64,000 nt of DNA from AP-15 sp963772295 (GTDB lineage Bacteria > Pseudomonadota > Alphaproteobacteria > ATCC43930 > CGMCC-115725), in NCBI GenBank assembly GCA_963772295.1, contig CAVYWO010000002.1:124001-188000 (forward strand), written 5' to 3'. Of this stretch, positions 10,198 through 21,300 are shown piece by piece. Below the pieces are notes generated by a model. The model searched no databases. It saw only the letters and a list, made by a program, of their open reading frames with translations, and had not been told where the DNA came from. The first letter of the stretch is position 1. Every line of letters starts with the position of its first letter. The position numbers and the translations under genes were made by a program.

Positions 10198-10214
10198 CGT
10201 ACCGATTTGGTACG
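10198..10214. promoter_or_regulatory. Palindromic operator candidate upstream of the suf operon
   Basis: CGTACC-GATTT-GGTACG is a perfect inverted repeat with 6-bp arms and a 5-bp spacer, located 41 bases before the regulator ATG. Size and position fit an Rrf2-family dimer site. On the minus strand it is preceded by CTATAG, which could be part of a -10 element. Binding by the adjacent regulator is inferred, not shown. Confidence 0.55.
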
Positions 10215-10394
10215 CTATAGATCGTCGCTCCATCCGTCCCGGTCAAGCCCAAAAGGTCCGCACGCCCGAAAGTGCCCGTGTCACCGCGGACTGGGCACAT
10301 CCCGGAAGAGCCGAACAGGCCGCGCTACTGGGCGGAAGACTCGCTGGCGGAGGCCTCGGTCCGTGTCGCGAAGGAGCCGGTCTCTGTCGCGGAA

Positions 10395-10487
10395 GGGGAA
10401 TTGCCGGAGTGGTCGAACGAAGGCAGTCTCGAAAAGCGTAGTCCCTCTTATGGGGGACCGAGGGTTCGAATCCATCTCCCTCCAGCG
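10395..10487 (+). tRNA. tRNA-Ser(CGA)-like pseudogene
   Basis: The stretch has the layout of a serine tRNA: TGCCGGAGTGGTCGAACG (D-arm), a CTCGAAA anticodon loop (anticodon CGA), a long variable arm that pairs well (GTCCCTC...GGGGGAC) and a T-arm with GGTTCGAATC. The acceptor stem pairs in only 4 of 7 positions, the anticodon stem has two mismatches, the T-stem has one, and CCA is absent. It is probably a decayed tRNA or an attachment-site relic rather than a working gene. Confidence 0.5.
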
Positions 10488-10709
10488 GGGCGTCTGGTGC
10501 GAACCTGACTTTCGGGGGAGCATCCCATCCGTAGCATGCCGCCTGTGCCAATAACCCGCCCTTCAGGCGTTTTATGAGGGAGAAGAAGCCCATGCCTAGA
10601 TCGACTGTTGCGCGAGCCTTCTGCGTCGCGGCGCTGGGGCTTCGCCGCCGGCTCGCCATGGCGATCAGCGCCGGCAGAAGGGCGAACAGCACTCCCGCGG
10701 CCCTCTGGG

Positions 10710-13388
10710 TCACGCCGTTCCGTCCCGGTGATCGCCCGACAGTTTGGCCTGTGCCGCAGCGAGGCGGGCGATCGGCACCCGGTAGGGCGAGCAGGAGACG
10801 TAATCGAGCCCGACCGCGTGGCAAAAGCGGATCGAGGCCGGATCGCCGCCATGTTCGCCACAAATGCCGAGCTTCAACCCCGGCCGGGTGGCGCGCCCGC
10901 GCTCGGCGGCAATGCGCACCAGCTCGCCGACCCCGGCGACATCGAGCGTCACGAACGGGTCGTGCTCGAGGATCCCGAGCCTCTGGTAGGCCCCTATAAA
11001 GCTCGCGGCGTCGTCGCGCGACAACCCGAAGACGGTTTGGGTCAGATCATTGGTGCCAAAGCTGAAGAACTCGGCGGTCTCGGCAATCTCCCCGGCGCGC
11101 AGCGCCGCTCGCGGCAGCTCGATCATCGTACCGACCAGATAGGGCACGCTGACGCCGGCTCCTTCCATCACCTTTCTGCCGACGCGATCGATGATCGCTT
11201 TGAGGATGTCGAATTCCTTCTTGGTGGCGATCAGCGGCACCATGATCTCGGGCGCGACCGGCTTGCCGATCTCCTGGGTCACCGCGACGGCCGCCTCGAA
11301 GATCGCGGCCACCTGCATCTCGTAGATCTCGGGGTAGGTGATGCCGAGGCGGCAGCCGCGGTGGCCGAGCATCGGGTTCGTCTCGTGCAATGCCACGGCA
11401 CGCTGGCGGATCGCGCCGACGCTCTTGCCGGTGAGCCGCGCCATCTCCCCGAACTCCGCCTCGGTTTTGGGCAAGAATTCATGGAGCGGCGGGTCCAACA
11501 GGCGGATCGTGACGGGGAAGCCCTTCATGATCCGGAAGATCTCGGCGAAATCTACGCGCTGGATCGGCAACAGCTCGGCGAGCCCGGCACGCCGTCCGGT
11601 TTCGTCCTCGGCCATGATCACCCGGCGCATCGCGCCGATGCGATCGGCGTCGAAGAACATGTGCTCAGTGCGGCTCAACCCGATACCCTCGGCGCCGAAG
11701 CGTCGTGCCATGCTTGTGTCGGCCACGGTCTCGGCATTGGCGCGGACCTTCATGCCGCGGATGGCGTCCGCCCAGCCCATCAGCGTCGCGAAATCCCCCG
11801 AAAGCTCCGGCTGGATCGTCGGCACCGCGCCGATCATCACCTCGCCGGTCGACCCGTCGATCGTGATGACCTCGCCAGCCTTCACCACGATGTTCCGCAC
11901 CGTCATCGTCCGCGCTGCATAATCGACCCGCAGATCGCCCGTGCCGGCGATGCAAGGCCGCCCCATGCCGCGCGCGACCACTGCGGCGTGGCTAGTCATG
12001 CCGCCGCGGGTCGTCAGGACTCCCTTGGCGGCATGCATGCCGTGGATATCCGCTGGACTTGTCTCGATGCGGACCAGGATCACTGCCTCACCACGCACGG
12101 CGAGCGACTCGGCCTCGTCGGCCGAGAACACGACCTGGCCCGAGGCCGCTCCGGGTGATGCCGGAAGCCCGCGGGTGAGCACTGTCGTCTTCGCCGTCGG
12201 GTCGAGCATCGGATGCAGGAGCTGGTCGAGCGAAGCCGGCTCGATGCGACGGACCGCCTCGTCACGGTGGATCACCCCCTCCTCGACCAATGACACCGCG
12301 ATCTTCAGCGCAGCCTGGGCGGTGCGCTTGCCGGATCGCGTCTGCAGCATCCACAGCTTGCCGCGCTGGACCGTGAACTCGATGTCCTGCATGTCGCGGT
12401 AATGATCCTCGAGGGTCCGCCGCACCTGGTAGAGCTCGGCCAGAACCTCGGGCATCACCTCTTCCATCGCCGGCAGCGCCAATCTGCTCGCTTGCTTGCC
12501 GGCGATCGTCAAAGGCTGCGGGGTGCGAATCCCGGCGACGACGTCTTCGCCCTGAGCGTTGACCAGGTACTCGCCGTAGAACTCGTTGGCACCGGTCGAA
12601 GGGTTGCGGGTGAAGGCGACGCCGGTCGCGCAATCCGTCCCCATATTGCCGAACACCATCGCCTGGACATTTACGGCAGTTCCCCAATCGGCGGGGATGT
12701 CGTGCAGCCGCCGGTAGGTTACGGCGCGCGGGTTCATCCACGATCCGAGGACAGCGCCGATCGCGCCCCACAGCTGCTCCTGCGGTTCCTCCGGAAACGG
12801 GTGGCCGAGCTCCTGGGCGACGAGGTCCTTGAACCCGGCTACGATCGTCCTCCAATCCTCTGCGGAGAGATCGGTATCGAGTGTGACACCGGTGTCGAGC
12901 TTGTGGTTTTCGAGGAGCTCTTCGAAATGATTCTCGATGCCGAGCACGACCTGCCCGTACATTTGGATGAAGCGGCGATGGCTGTCATAGGCGAAGCGCT
13001 CGTCGCCGCTCCTTCGTGCCAGCCCCGCGACGGCCTGGTCGTTGAGCCCGAGGTTGAGCACGGTGTCCATCATGCCCGGCATCGAGACGCGAGCTCCGGA
13101 GCGCACCGAGACGAGCAACGGGTTGTCGGCGTCTCCGAACCGTGCCCCAAGCAAACGCTCGATCGCGGCGAGCCCCTCGGCGACCTGCTCCCGCAGCTCC
13201 GCTGGATAGGATTTGCCGTGCGCGTAGAAGTGGGTGCACACGCCGGTCGCGATTGTGAAACCCGGCGGCACCGGCAGGCCGAGATTGCTCATCTCGGCGA
13301 GGCCGGCCCCCTTTCCGCCGAGCAGATCCTTCATCTCGGCGCGGCCCTCCGCGGTCCCGTCGCCAAACCTGTAGACCCACTTTGTCAT
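10710..13388 (-). CDS. ppdK: Pyruvate, phosphate dikinase
   Basis: An 892-residue enzyme that interconverts pyruvate, ATP and phosphate with PEP, AMP and pyrophosphate in the cytoplasm. The N-terminal ATP-grasp part begins FGDGTAEGRAEMKDLLGGKG and LPVPPGFTIATGVC. The phospho-histidine lies near residue 467 in TRGGMTSHAAVVARGMGRPC. The C-terminal PEP-binding barrel includes GIGLSRTEHMFF and the catalytic cysteine in LKLGICGEHGGDP. Length and domain order match bacterial PPDK. It is transcribed alone, with about 1 kb of non-coding DNA on its 5' side. The large plus-strand open frame opposite it is a shadow. Confidence 0.97.
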   Translation of the reverse strand: MTKWVYRFGDGTAEGRAEMKDLLGGKGAGLAEMSNLGLPVPPGFTIATGVCTHFYAHGKSYPAELREQVAEGLAAIERLLGARFGDADNPLLVSVRSGARVSMPGMMDTVLNLGLNDQAVAGLARRSGDERFAYDSHRRFIQMYGQVVLGIENHFEELLENHKLDTGVTLDTDLSAEDWRTIVAGFKDLVAQELGHPFPEEPQEQLWGAIGAVLGSWMNPRAVTYRRLHDIPADWGTAVNVQAMVFGNMGTDCATGVAFTRNPSTGANEFYGEYLVNAQGEDVVAGIRTPQPLTIAGKQASRLALPAMEEVMPEVLAELYQVRRTLEDHYRDMQDIEFTVQRGKLWMLQTRSGKRTAQAALKIAVSLVEEGVIHRDEAVRRIEPASLDQLLHPMLDPTAKTTVLTRGLPASPGAASGQVVFSADEAESLAVRGEAVILVRIETSPADIHGMHAAKGVLTTRGGMTSHAAVVARGMGRPCIAGTGDLRVDYAARTMTVRNIVVKAGEVITIDGSTGEVMIGAVPTIQPELSGDFATLMGWADAIRGMKVRANAETVADTSMARRFGAEGIGLSRTEHMFFDADRIGAMRRVIMAEDETGRRAGLAELLPIQRVDFAEIFRIMKGFPVTIRLLDPPLHEFLPKTEAEFGEMARLTGKSVGAIRQRAVALHETNPMLGHRGCRLGITYPEIYEMQVAAIFEAAVAVTQEIGKPVAPEIMVPLIATKKEFDILKAIIDRVGRKVMEGAGVSVPYLVGTMIELPRAALRAGEIAETAEFFSFGTNDLTQTVFGLSRDDAASFIGAYQRLGILEHDPFVTLDVAGVGELVRIAAERGRATRPGLKLGICGEHGGDPASIRFCHAVGLDYVSCSPYRVPIARLAAAQAKLSGDHRDGTA

Positions 13389-14444
13389 CCGCCGCTCACC
13401 CTTCGATCTGCGAGAAGTCGGCGACCCGGTTCAGGGTCGCGCAAATGCGCGACAGCAACCGCAACCGGTTGTCCCTGAGCGAAGGCGTCACGCTCCCTGA
13501 TCACGATCGCCGGCATTGTCAAATTAAGTTGCCTCGGGCGAAACGGGTATAAGCAAGGTCCCGCACTCATATGAGGCAACGTGCCTGTGGTGCGATCGGT
13601 TATTCCGCCCGCGCCGGACCGGTGGCAAGCCGCAACGATTTTGCTGCCCTGGCCACAGGTTGCGGTATTGGGCCGCCCGGCGCAAATGGCTTGCCCAGGC
13701 GGTCGAGACCGGCTTCATCTCCCTTGATGATTTGCGTCCGCGATCCGGTCGAATTCTTCCGCCGGAGCGGAGGAACCGATGTTCTCGAAGGCTGACCCGT
13801 CGTGTGACGAGCTCTCGTCTCAGGGCAACGTGCACGTTGTCGGAGCGCCGCTTTAATCCGAAGGCGGGTCAATGGATGAATTCGCTTCCGGGGGCAGGAG
13901 GACGCAGCGCAAAGGCCGCGCTGTTTTTTGCACGAGGGCGTCAGCCGGCGCCAAAGGCCGTATGACGGCGGCGCGCACCGGCGGCGCGGGCGTGTGGCCG
14001 GGCGTAATACGCGTCACGTTCTGGGGCGCGCTGGCCATGGGGATGACCGCCGCCGTCGGGCTTTGTTCGGAGCAGTAGTATGAGCGGGACCAAATAAGGG
14101 CCGTACAATAGCGTTATGAGCTTTCCATCCGCATGGTCGTTGAACTGGCACTTGCGAACAATAATTCCGAAGGGGCTCGTCGCTGTGACCGGCCTGCCGG
14201 GAGAGTGCCGCGTTCGACGCCCATGACCGATCGGCCGGCTAGCGCCGGCACATGTCAACTCCAATTACCCAATTGATGCCGGCTCGCGAGCTCCGCCGCG
14301 GGAACGGCAACCCGCAGAAACAGTCGTATTTTATACTCGATCTTGTAATCAGGTAAGCCTTTGATCCAGATCAATGCGCGGCCTGGCCCCTCCATTTTTC
14401 ATTTGACCTGATCCTTGGTCATGTCGATTTTGGGAGGAGCCCAT
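13389..14444. other. Intergenic, about 1 kb; possible VIT-family remnant
   Basis: No convincing gene was found. At 13970-14070 the plus strand encodes VIRVTFWGALAMGMTAAVG, a hydrophobic stretch that resembles the last membrane segment of VIT1/CCC1-type iron/manganese transporters. The rest of such a protein is absent, so at most this is a remnant. The leader of the next gene (TGGGAGGAG) lies at the right end. Confidence 0.3.
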
Positions 14445-14639
14445 ATGCCCACATTTCAATGCTGCTTCCTCGATCAGAACGAGCAAACCGTGCGAATTGA
14501 GGTTCTTGGTGCCCGCGACGAAGCCGACGCACGCCGGGAAGCTGTGACACTTATGACGCGGGTCGGCCGCTTCTCCGGTTACGAACTGTGGGTTGAAGGC
14601 CGGAAAATTGCGGAATACAGGCCGGTCAAAGAAAGCTGA
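14445..14639 (+). CDS. Small hypothetical protein
   Basis: A 64-residue protein, MPTFQCCFLDQNEQTVRIEV at the start, then a helix rich in Ala/Arg/Glu (ARDEADARREAVTLMTRVG) and YELWVEGRKIAEYRPVKES. The alternation suggests a small alpha/beta fold. I do not recognise a family with a known role. The start is well supported: TGGGAGGAG lies six bases before ATG. The next gene, 97 bases downstream, has the same GGAGCCCATATG start context, so the two may be co-expressed. Confidence 0.7.
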   Translation: MPTFQCCFLDQNEQTVRIEVLGARDEADARREAVTLMTRVGRFSGYELWVEGRKIAEYRPVKES

Positions 14640-14736
14640 CGACGCGCACAGAACGGCGGCTACGCGGACAATCCGGACAAGAGGCGGCTGGAAAGCGCGC
14701 CGAGCGTCAACCAAGGTAACAACCACCGGAGCCCAT

Positions 14737-15189
14737 ATGCTGATCCAAGACATGAGCCGCGAGCAGTGTATAGATCTGTTGAAACGTACACATATCGGCC
14801 GTCTGGGATGCGCCCAGGGTTCACAGCCTTATGTCGTCCCTATGGGATTTGCGTACCATCGGGAATTTCTCTACAGCTTCGCCGCCGTTGGACAGAAAAT
14901 CGAGTGGATGCGAGCCAATCCGCTGGTCTGCGTGGAGTTTGACGAGATTGTCAGCCGCCACGAATGGCAAACCGTGGTGATCTTCGGCCGATATCAAGAA
15001 CTCCCCGACGCGCCAGAATTCCATGGGACGCGGGTGGTCGCGCACGACCTGTTGGCTAAGACCGCGATGTGGTGGGAGCCTGGCTACGTCAGGGGGCTGC
15101 ATCAGGGCGAAGAGCGGCGGCTCGAGCCGCTATATTTTCGGATTTCGATCAGGAAGATTTCTGGCCATCAAGGCGTTCCCGGCGGTTAG
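14737..15189 (+). CDS. Pyridoxamine 5'-phosphate oxidase-family flavin-binding protein
   Basis: A 150-residue protein of the FMN-binding split-barrel group (NimA / PNPOx-like). It starts MSREQCIDLLKRTHIGRLGC after a short lead-in, then PYVVPMGFAYHREFLYSFAA, VGQKIEWMRANPLVCVEFDE, EWQTVVIFGRYQELP and a C-terminal RLEPLYFRISIRKISGHQ. The pattern LxxxxxGRLGxxxxxxPYVVP is typical of NimA-like proteins, which bind FMN or haem and are often stress-linked. The substrate is unknown. The ATG at 14737 follows an ACCGGAG site; the frame is open further upstream but without a better site. Confidence 0.85.
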   Translation: MLIQDMSREQCIDLLKRTHIGRLGCAQGSQPYVVPMGFAYHREFLYSFAAVGQKIEWMRANPLVCVEFDEIVSRHEWQTVVIFGRYQELPDAPEFHGTRVVAHDLLAKTAMWWEPGYVRGLHQGEERRLEPLYFRISIRKISGHQGVPGG

Positions 15190-15368
15190 CGCACTGACGG
15201 GATCAAGGTCCAAGATGTCGGCGATGATAAGTTTAGCGTCCGTTGTCGTGCCCCTGGATGGTTCGTTCACCGCCGCCACCTCTCAGCTCGGCGCCGGGAT
15301 CCTGCGAAGCGTAATCGAGGTGTGCGACCGCACCGAAATTCCGGCATCTAGCAGTTACCCAAGCGACC
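15190..15368 (+). other. Short gap with a universal-stress-protein-like N-terminus
   Basis: A plus-strand frame from about 15215 reads MISLASVVVPLDGSFTAA, like the first strand of a universal stress protein (VVVPLDGS). The frame ends after about 50 residues without the rest of the domain. It is either a remnant or chance. The cyclic glucan synthase frame begins immediately after. Confidence 0.25.
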
Positions 15369-18300
15369 TTGACGGCTGAAATTCCGCGCAGCTGCGGCAG
15401 AAAGGCCAACTTGATACCCTCGATCTTTCGCGCCTTCGGACGACGCCCAGCCGCCTCCCCTTGGGATACTGAAGACTCCATTCGCGAGGAGCTGTTCAGT
15501 ATCGAACGTCTGGAGGGACACGGCGAGAGCCTCGCCGCGGCCCAAAATATTACCGCAAGGCCGATGCCCCGCCGATCCCTCGCGCTTCGGCTGAGGGAGG
15601 ACGAGGCGGTTCTCCTCGACGCATACCGCAGCATCGGAAGCGCGGTGGGCGAGGGGCAGGCAATGACCCCGGCCGCGGAGTGGCTGCTCGACAATTACCA
15701 TGTTGTCGAAGATGAGATCCGCGAAATTCGTGCCGATTTGCCTCCCGGCTACTATCGGCAGCTGCCGAAGTTGGCCGATGGACCGTTCGTCGGCTATCCG
15801 CGGGTGTTCGGCATCGCGTGGGCCTTCGTGGCCCATACCGACAGTCATTTCAACCCGGACGTGCTGTGCCGGTTCGTGCGCGCCTACCAGCGCGTCCAGC
15901 CGCTGACGATCGGCGAGTTGTGGGCGGTCCCGATCACGTTGCGGATCGTGCTCGTGGAGAACCTTCGACGCGCGGCCAAGCGCATCGTGAGCGGCCGGGC
16001 ACAGCGCCAGCAAGCAGATGCCTTGGCCGACCGCCTCCTCGGGGTGAACGGGCGCGCGGCCGAGCCAGTCGCCACGGTCCTTCAGCGGCACGAACAGGCC
16101 CCTTTGCCCGAGGCGTTCGCAGTCCAACTCGTGCAACGGCTGCGGGACCAGGATCCGGACATCGTGCCGGCCCTGGCGTGGCTGGAAGGGCGACTGACGG
16201 CGCAAGGAACGACGGTCGACGAGGTCGTGCGTAACCTGCATCAGCGACAGGCTGCGACAAACGTAACGACCCGCAACATCATCACGAGCATGCGCCTGGT
16301 CTCCGCCGTGGATTGGACGGAGCTGGTCGAGAGGGTCAGTCTCGTTGACGACGTGCTGCAGTCCGACAGCGACTTCGCGAGCATGGATTTTCCGACGCGC
16401 AATCTCTACCGCACGGCGATCGAGGAGCTGGCGCGCGGCTCGAAACTGACAGAACTGGAAATTGCGCGGGCAGCCCTTATCGCCGCAGCTGATCCGACGC
16501 ATCGGGCGTGCCGGGAGCACGACGGGATCGACAGCCGCGAGCGCGATCCCGGTTATCATCTGATCGCCGGCGGGCGTCCCGCCTTCGAGAGGACGGTCGA
16601 ATTTCGGGCGCCCTGGCGGGATTGGCTCGTTCGTTGCCGCACGAAGATCGGCATCGGCGGTTATATCGGCGGCATCGTCTTTGTCACGGCAATCGTTCTG
16701 CTGCTGCCGTTGATCGCGCTGGGGGGGCCGCGGATCGGCGGTTGGCCGCTGGGACTCTTGGCGCTCCTCGGACTGATCCCGTCGATGGATATGGCGGTCG
16801 CAATCGCCAACCGGGTCGTGACGAGCGGGTTCGGTGCGACGATCTTGCCGGGTTTGGAACTCCGCGATGGCGTGACGGCGGATCTGCGCACGATGGTCGT
16901 CGTCCCGACCTTGCTCACAACGCAGGCCGCGCTCGAAGAGCAAATCGAACGTCTGGAGGTCCACAAGCTTGCGAGCGCGGAGGGCGACCTTTATTTCGCG
17001 CTTCTCTCGGATTGGACGGACGCCTCGACCGAGCACGCCGAGGGAGATGACGCCCTTCTCGATGCTGCCGCCGAGGGTATCGCCCGTCTAAATTGCCGTT
17101 ACGGACCGGCGCCCGGGGGTGACCGTTTCCTTCTGCTCCATCGTCGGCGGGTCTGGAACGATGGGCAGAAGCAGTGGATCGGATGGGAACGCAAACGTGG
17201 CAAGCTCCATGAGTTGAACCGGCTGCTGCGCGGCGCGGCCGATACGACATTCGTGGCGGTTGGAGGGCGGCCGCTCGTTCCGCCGCCCGGCGTTCGTTAT
17301 GTCGTCACGCTCGACAGCGACACACGGCTCCCGCGGGAGACCGTCCGAAGGCTCGTCGGCAAGATGGCGCATCCGCTCAACCACCCGCGGTTCGACGCCG
17401 CTACCCGGCGTGTCGTCGAGGGATATGCAGTGCTGCAGCCGCGCGTCACGCCGTCTCTGCCAATCGGGCGCGAAGGCTCGTTCTTCCAGCGCATCTGCTC
17501 CAGCATGAACGGCATCGATCCCTACGCTTCCGCGGCGTCCGATGTGTACCAGGACCTCTTCGGCGAAGGCTCCTATACCGGCAAGGGCATCTACGACGTG
17601 GACGCGTTCGAAGCTGCGCTTGCCGGCCGCGTACCGGAGAGCATGCTTCTGAGCCACGATCTTTTCGAGGGGACATTTGCCCGCGCCGCCCTGGCTTCCG
17701 ATATCGAGGTCGTCGAGGAGTTTCCATCACGTTATGACGTGGCCGCTGCGCGCCAGCACCGCTGGGCCCGCGGCGACTGGCAATTGCTGCCCTGGATTTT
17801 CGGTCGTGGCGACGCGTCCCTTGCTGATCGGGGCACGAGCGCGCTTCCGCCGATCGGCCGCTGGAAGATGCTGGACAATCTGCGGCGGACGCTGTCCGCG
17901 CCGGCAAGCGTCATGGCCTTGCTGGCGGGATGGACCCTGTCCTTACATTCCGCCGCCGTCTGGACTTGCTTCATCCTGTCGACGATCGTGGTGCCGACCT
18001 TGCTCCCCGTTCTGGCCGCGATCATACCATGGCGTGCCCGGGTCACGGCTCGAAGCCACCTGCGCACTTTCGGCGCGGATCTCTGGCTCGCCTTGTCGCA
18101 GACCGCATTGGCGGTTGCGTTCCTTGCGCATCAAGCATGGTCGATGACCGATGCGATCGGAAGAACGCTGTTTCGTCTGGTCGTGAGCCGGCGGCATTTG
18201 CTCGAATGGGTCACGGCAGCCTACGCAAAGTTCAGCCCTCGGCTCGGCCTCCGCGGCTTTTATCGGCTGATGGCCGGTGGTGTCGTCATCGGCATAGTTG

Positions 18301-21300
18301 CCGCGATCGTCGTTTGGTGCGCCGGCGGCGCCGCTTGGCCGGTGGCGGGGCCGTTCGTGGTGCTATGGACCGCATCGCCGGCCGTCGCTCGATGGACGAG
18401 CCTATCGCCGCTCGTGGCGGGTCGTCTAGCGGTCTCGGAGACCGATGCGCGCGCCTTGAGGCTAATCGCGCGCCGTACGTGGCGCTATTTCGAGACCTTC
18501 GTCACGCCGGCCGACCACATGCTGCCGCCGGACAATTTCCAGGAAGACCCAACGCCGGTACTCGCCCGCCGGACCTCGCCCACCAATCTCGGCCTCTATC
18601 TTCTCTCCGCAGTCAGCGCCCGCGACTTCGGATGGACGGGAACAACCGAGACCATCGAGCGCTTGGAAGCCACGCTCGCGACGATGACCAGCCTCCAGCG
18701 CTTCCGTGGCCATTTCTACAATTGGTATGACACGGGAGATCTTCGTCCGCTCGATCCGCGATACGTCTCCTCGGTCGATAGCGGTAACCTGGCTGGACAT
18801 CTGATCGCTCTTGCAAATACCTGCCGAGAGTGGATCGGCCGCCCGCTTGCGCCGTCCCGACTATTCGCCGGCATCGAAGATGCGTTAACCTTGGCGCGCG
18901 ATGCCATTCGAAAACTTCCCGACGATCGGCGAACGCACTTCGTCACGAGGCATGAGGTCGATGGCGCGCTCCACGTCCTGAGCGCGGCGCTCGGCTTCGA
19001 TCCTTCACCGGCAGAGGAACTACCTGCACGGCTGACGGACCTCGCGCGTCAGGCCGCGACCGTGGTCGATATTGCGCAAACGCTGGCCACCGAACGCGGG
19101 GACGAGGTCGGCGCCGAAATGCTCTTCTGGGCGCAGGCGGCACGGAGATCCATTGACAGTCACCGGCGGGACGTGACCCAGACCGCCGAAATTGCCCAGG
19201 CGCTGGACCAGCGTCTTGCGGCGCTGGAATTGGCAGCACGCTCCCTGGCTGAGACGATGGAGTTCGGCTTCCTCCTCGACCCGGAGCGCAAGCTCCTCTC
19301 GATCGGTTATCTCGTCGCGGCGGGCAAGCTCGACCCGAACTGCTACGACTTGCTCGCTTCCGAAGCGCGTCTCGCGAGCTTTATGGCGATCGCCAAGGGC
19401 GACATCCCATCCCGCTGCTGGTTCCGGCTCGGACGAGCCGTCATCCCGATCGAGCACGGCGCGGCGCTGATCTCCTGGTCCGGATCGATGTTCGAATATC
19501 TGATGCCGTCTCTCGTGATGCGCGCACCGGCCGGCAGCCTGCTCGAGGAGACCAGCCGTCTCATCGTCCGCCGGCAGATCGCCTATGGCGCCGCGCTTGG
19601 CTTGCCGTGGGGCATCTCAGAAGCCGCCTACAATGCCCGCGACCTGGAATTCACCTACCAGTACTCGAATTTCGGCGTGCCGGGGCTGGGGCTGAAACGG
19701 GGCCTCGGCGAGAACGCTGTCGTGGCGCCCTATGCAACGGCCCTCGCAACGATGGTCGAGCCGGCGGCTTCGGCGCACAACTTCACCCGGCTGGCGGCGG
19801 TCGGCGCGAGCGGTCGCTACGGCTTCTACGAGGCGGTGGATTACACCCGTTCGCGTCTGCCCGAGGGCAAAGATTACGCGGTCGTTCGCGCCTTCATGGC
19901 GCACCATCAGGGCATGACCGTGGTCGCCATGGCCAACGCTCTATTGGACGCAGGGATGCGCGCCCGATTTCATGCCGAGCCGATTGTCCAGGCCGCGGAA
20001 CTCCTGCTGCAGGAGCGGACACCGCGCTATGTCGGGGCCGCTCATCTCAGGGCAGGGGAAGTCAACGCGGGCGCCGCGGCCCGCGGCCTGGAAGGACTCC
20101 CGACGGTGCGCCGCCTGCGCTCCGCGCACACCGCGACGCCGGCGGTCCATTTGCTGTCGAACGGCCGGTATGCGGTGATGGTCACGGGAGCCGGCTCCGG
20201 CTACAGCCGATGGCATGATTTGGCAATCACGCGCTGGTGCGAAGACACCACCCGCGACGACTGGGGCGCCTACGTCTTTCTGCGCGATGTCCGCAGCGGC
20301 GACGTATGGTCCGCGGGCTACCAGCCGAGCGGCGTCGAACCGGCCAGTTACGATGTCAGGTTCAGCGAGGATAAAGCCGAGTTCATACGGCGCGATCGAA
20401 CGATCACCACGGTGCTTGAAATCGTCGTTTCGCCGGAAGACGACGCCGAAGTTCGCCGCCTGTCCTTATCGAATGGGGGCAACCGGGTCCGGGACATCGA
20501 GCTCACCTCCTACACCGAGCTCGCACTGGCTGCGCCCGCCGCCGACGCGGCGCACCTAACCTTTTCGAAACTCTTCGTGCAGACCGAATACGACGCCAAA
20601 GTCGGCGCTGTCCTGGCGACGCGGCGCCGCAGGTCGCCAGCCGAACCGGAGATCTGGGCGGCCCATCTTGCCGTCGTCGAAGGTGAAACGGTGGGCGAGA
20701 CCGAAATCGAGACCGATAGAGCCCGGTTCCTCGGCCGTGGGCGCGATGCTCGCGAGCCGATCGCGGTGATGGATGGCCGGCCTCTCTCCAATACCGTCGG
20801 GACTGTCCTGGATCCCGTTTTTGCGATTAGACGCCGCGTACGGGTTCAACCGGGCGCGACCGTGCGCATCGCCTTCTGGACCCTCGTCGCATCGTCTCGC
20901 GCCGATGTGCTGGACCTGGTCGACAAGCATCACGACAGCAATGCCTTCGAACGCGCCGCCACATTGGCGTGGACCCAGGCGCAGGTGCAGCTCGGTCATC
21001 TCGGCGTCGATGCTGACGAGGCGGGCCTCTTCCAGCACTCAGCGGGCCACGTGCTCTATGCCGATCCTTCTGCGCGTCCGTCGTCCGATGCCATTCGGCA
21101 GGGCGGCGGCACCCCCGCGGGGCTCTGGGCTCAGGGCATTTCCGGCGACATTCCGATCATTCTGGTGCGGATCGACGACATCGAGGACATCGCCATCGTT
21201 GGCCAAGTGTTGCGAGCGCATGAATACTGGCGGATGAAGCGGCTGGCCGTTGATCTCGTGATCCTGAATGAACGGGTATCTTCCTATGTTCAGGATCTTC

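Noticed and set aside
10281..10523. Minus-strand frame containing MDSNPRSPIRGTT
   Set aside because: This is the well known false protein produced by reading a serine tRNA backwards. The same happens on the plus strand at 3558-3896 (RERDSNPRSPIGW). They helped to find the tRNA-like remnants but are not genes.
10608..12158. 516-codon plus-strand open frame opposite ppdK
   Set aside because: Shadow of ppdK in the opposite strand; composition is typical of GC-rich antisense frames and no domain is visible.
15348..17036. 562-codon open frame on the minus strand opposite ndvB
   Set aside because: It lies entirely opposite the well supported ndvB frame, is rich in Arg/His/Asp/Gln as expected for an antisense shadow in GC-rich DNA, and has no recognisable motif.
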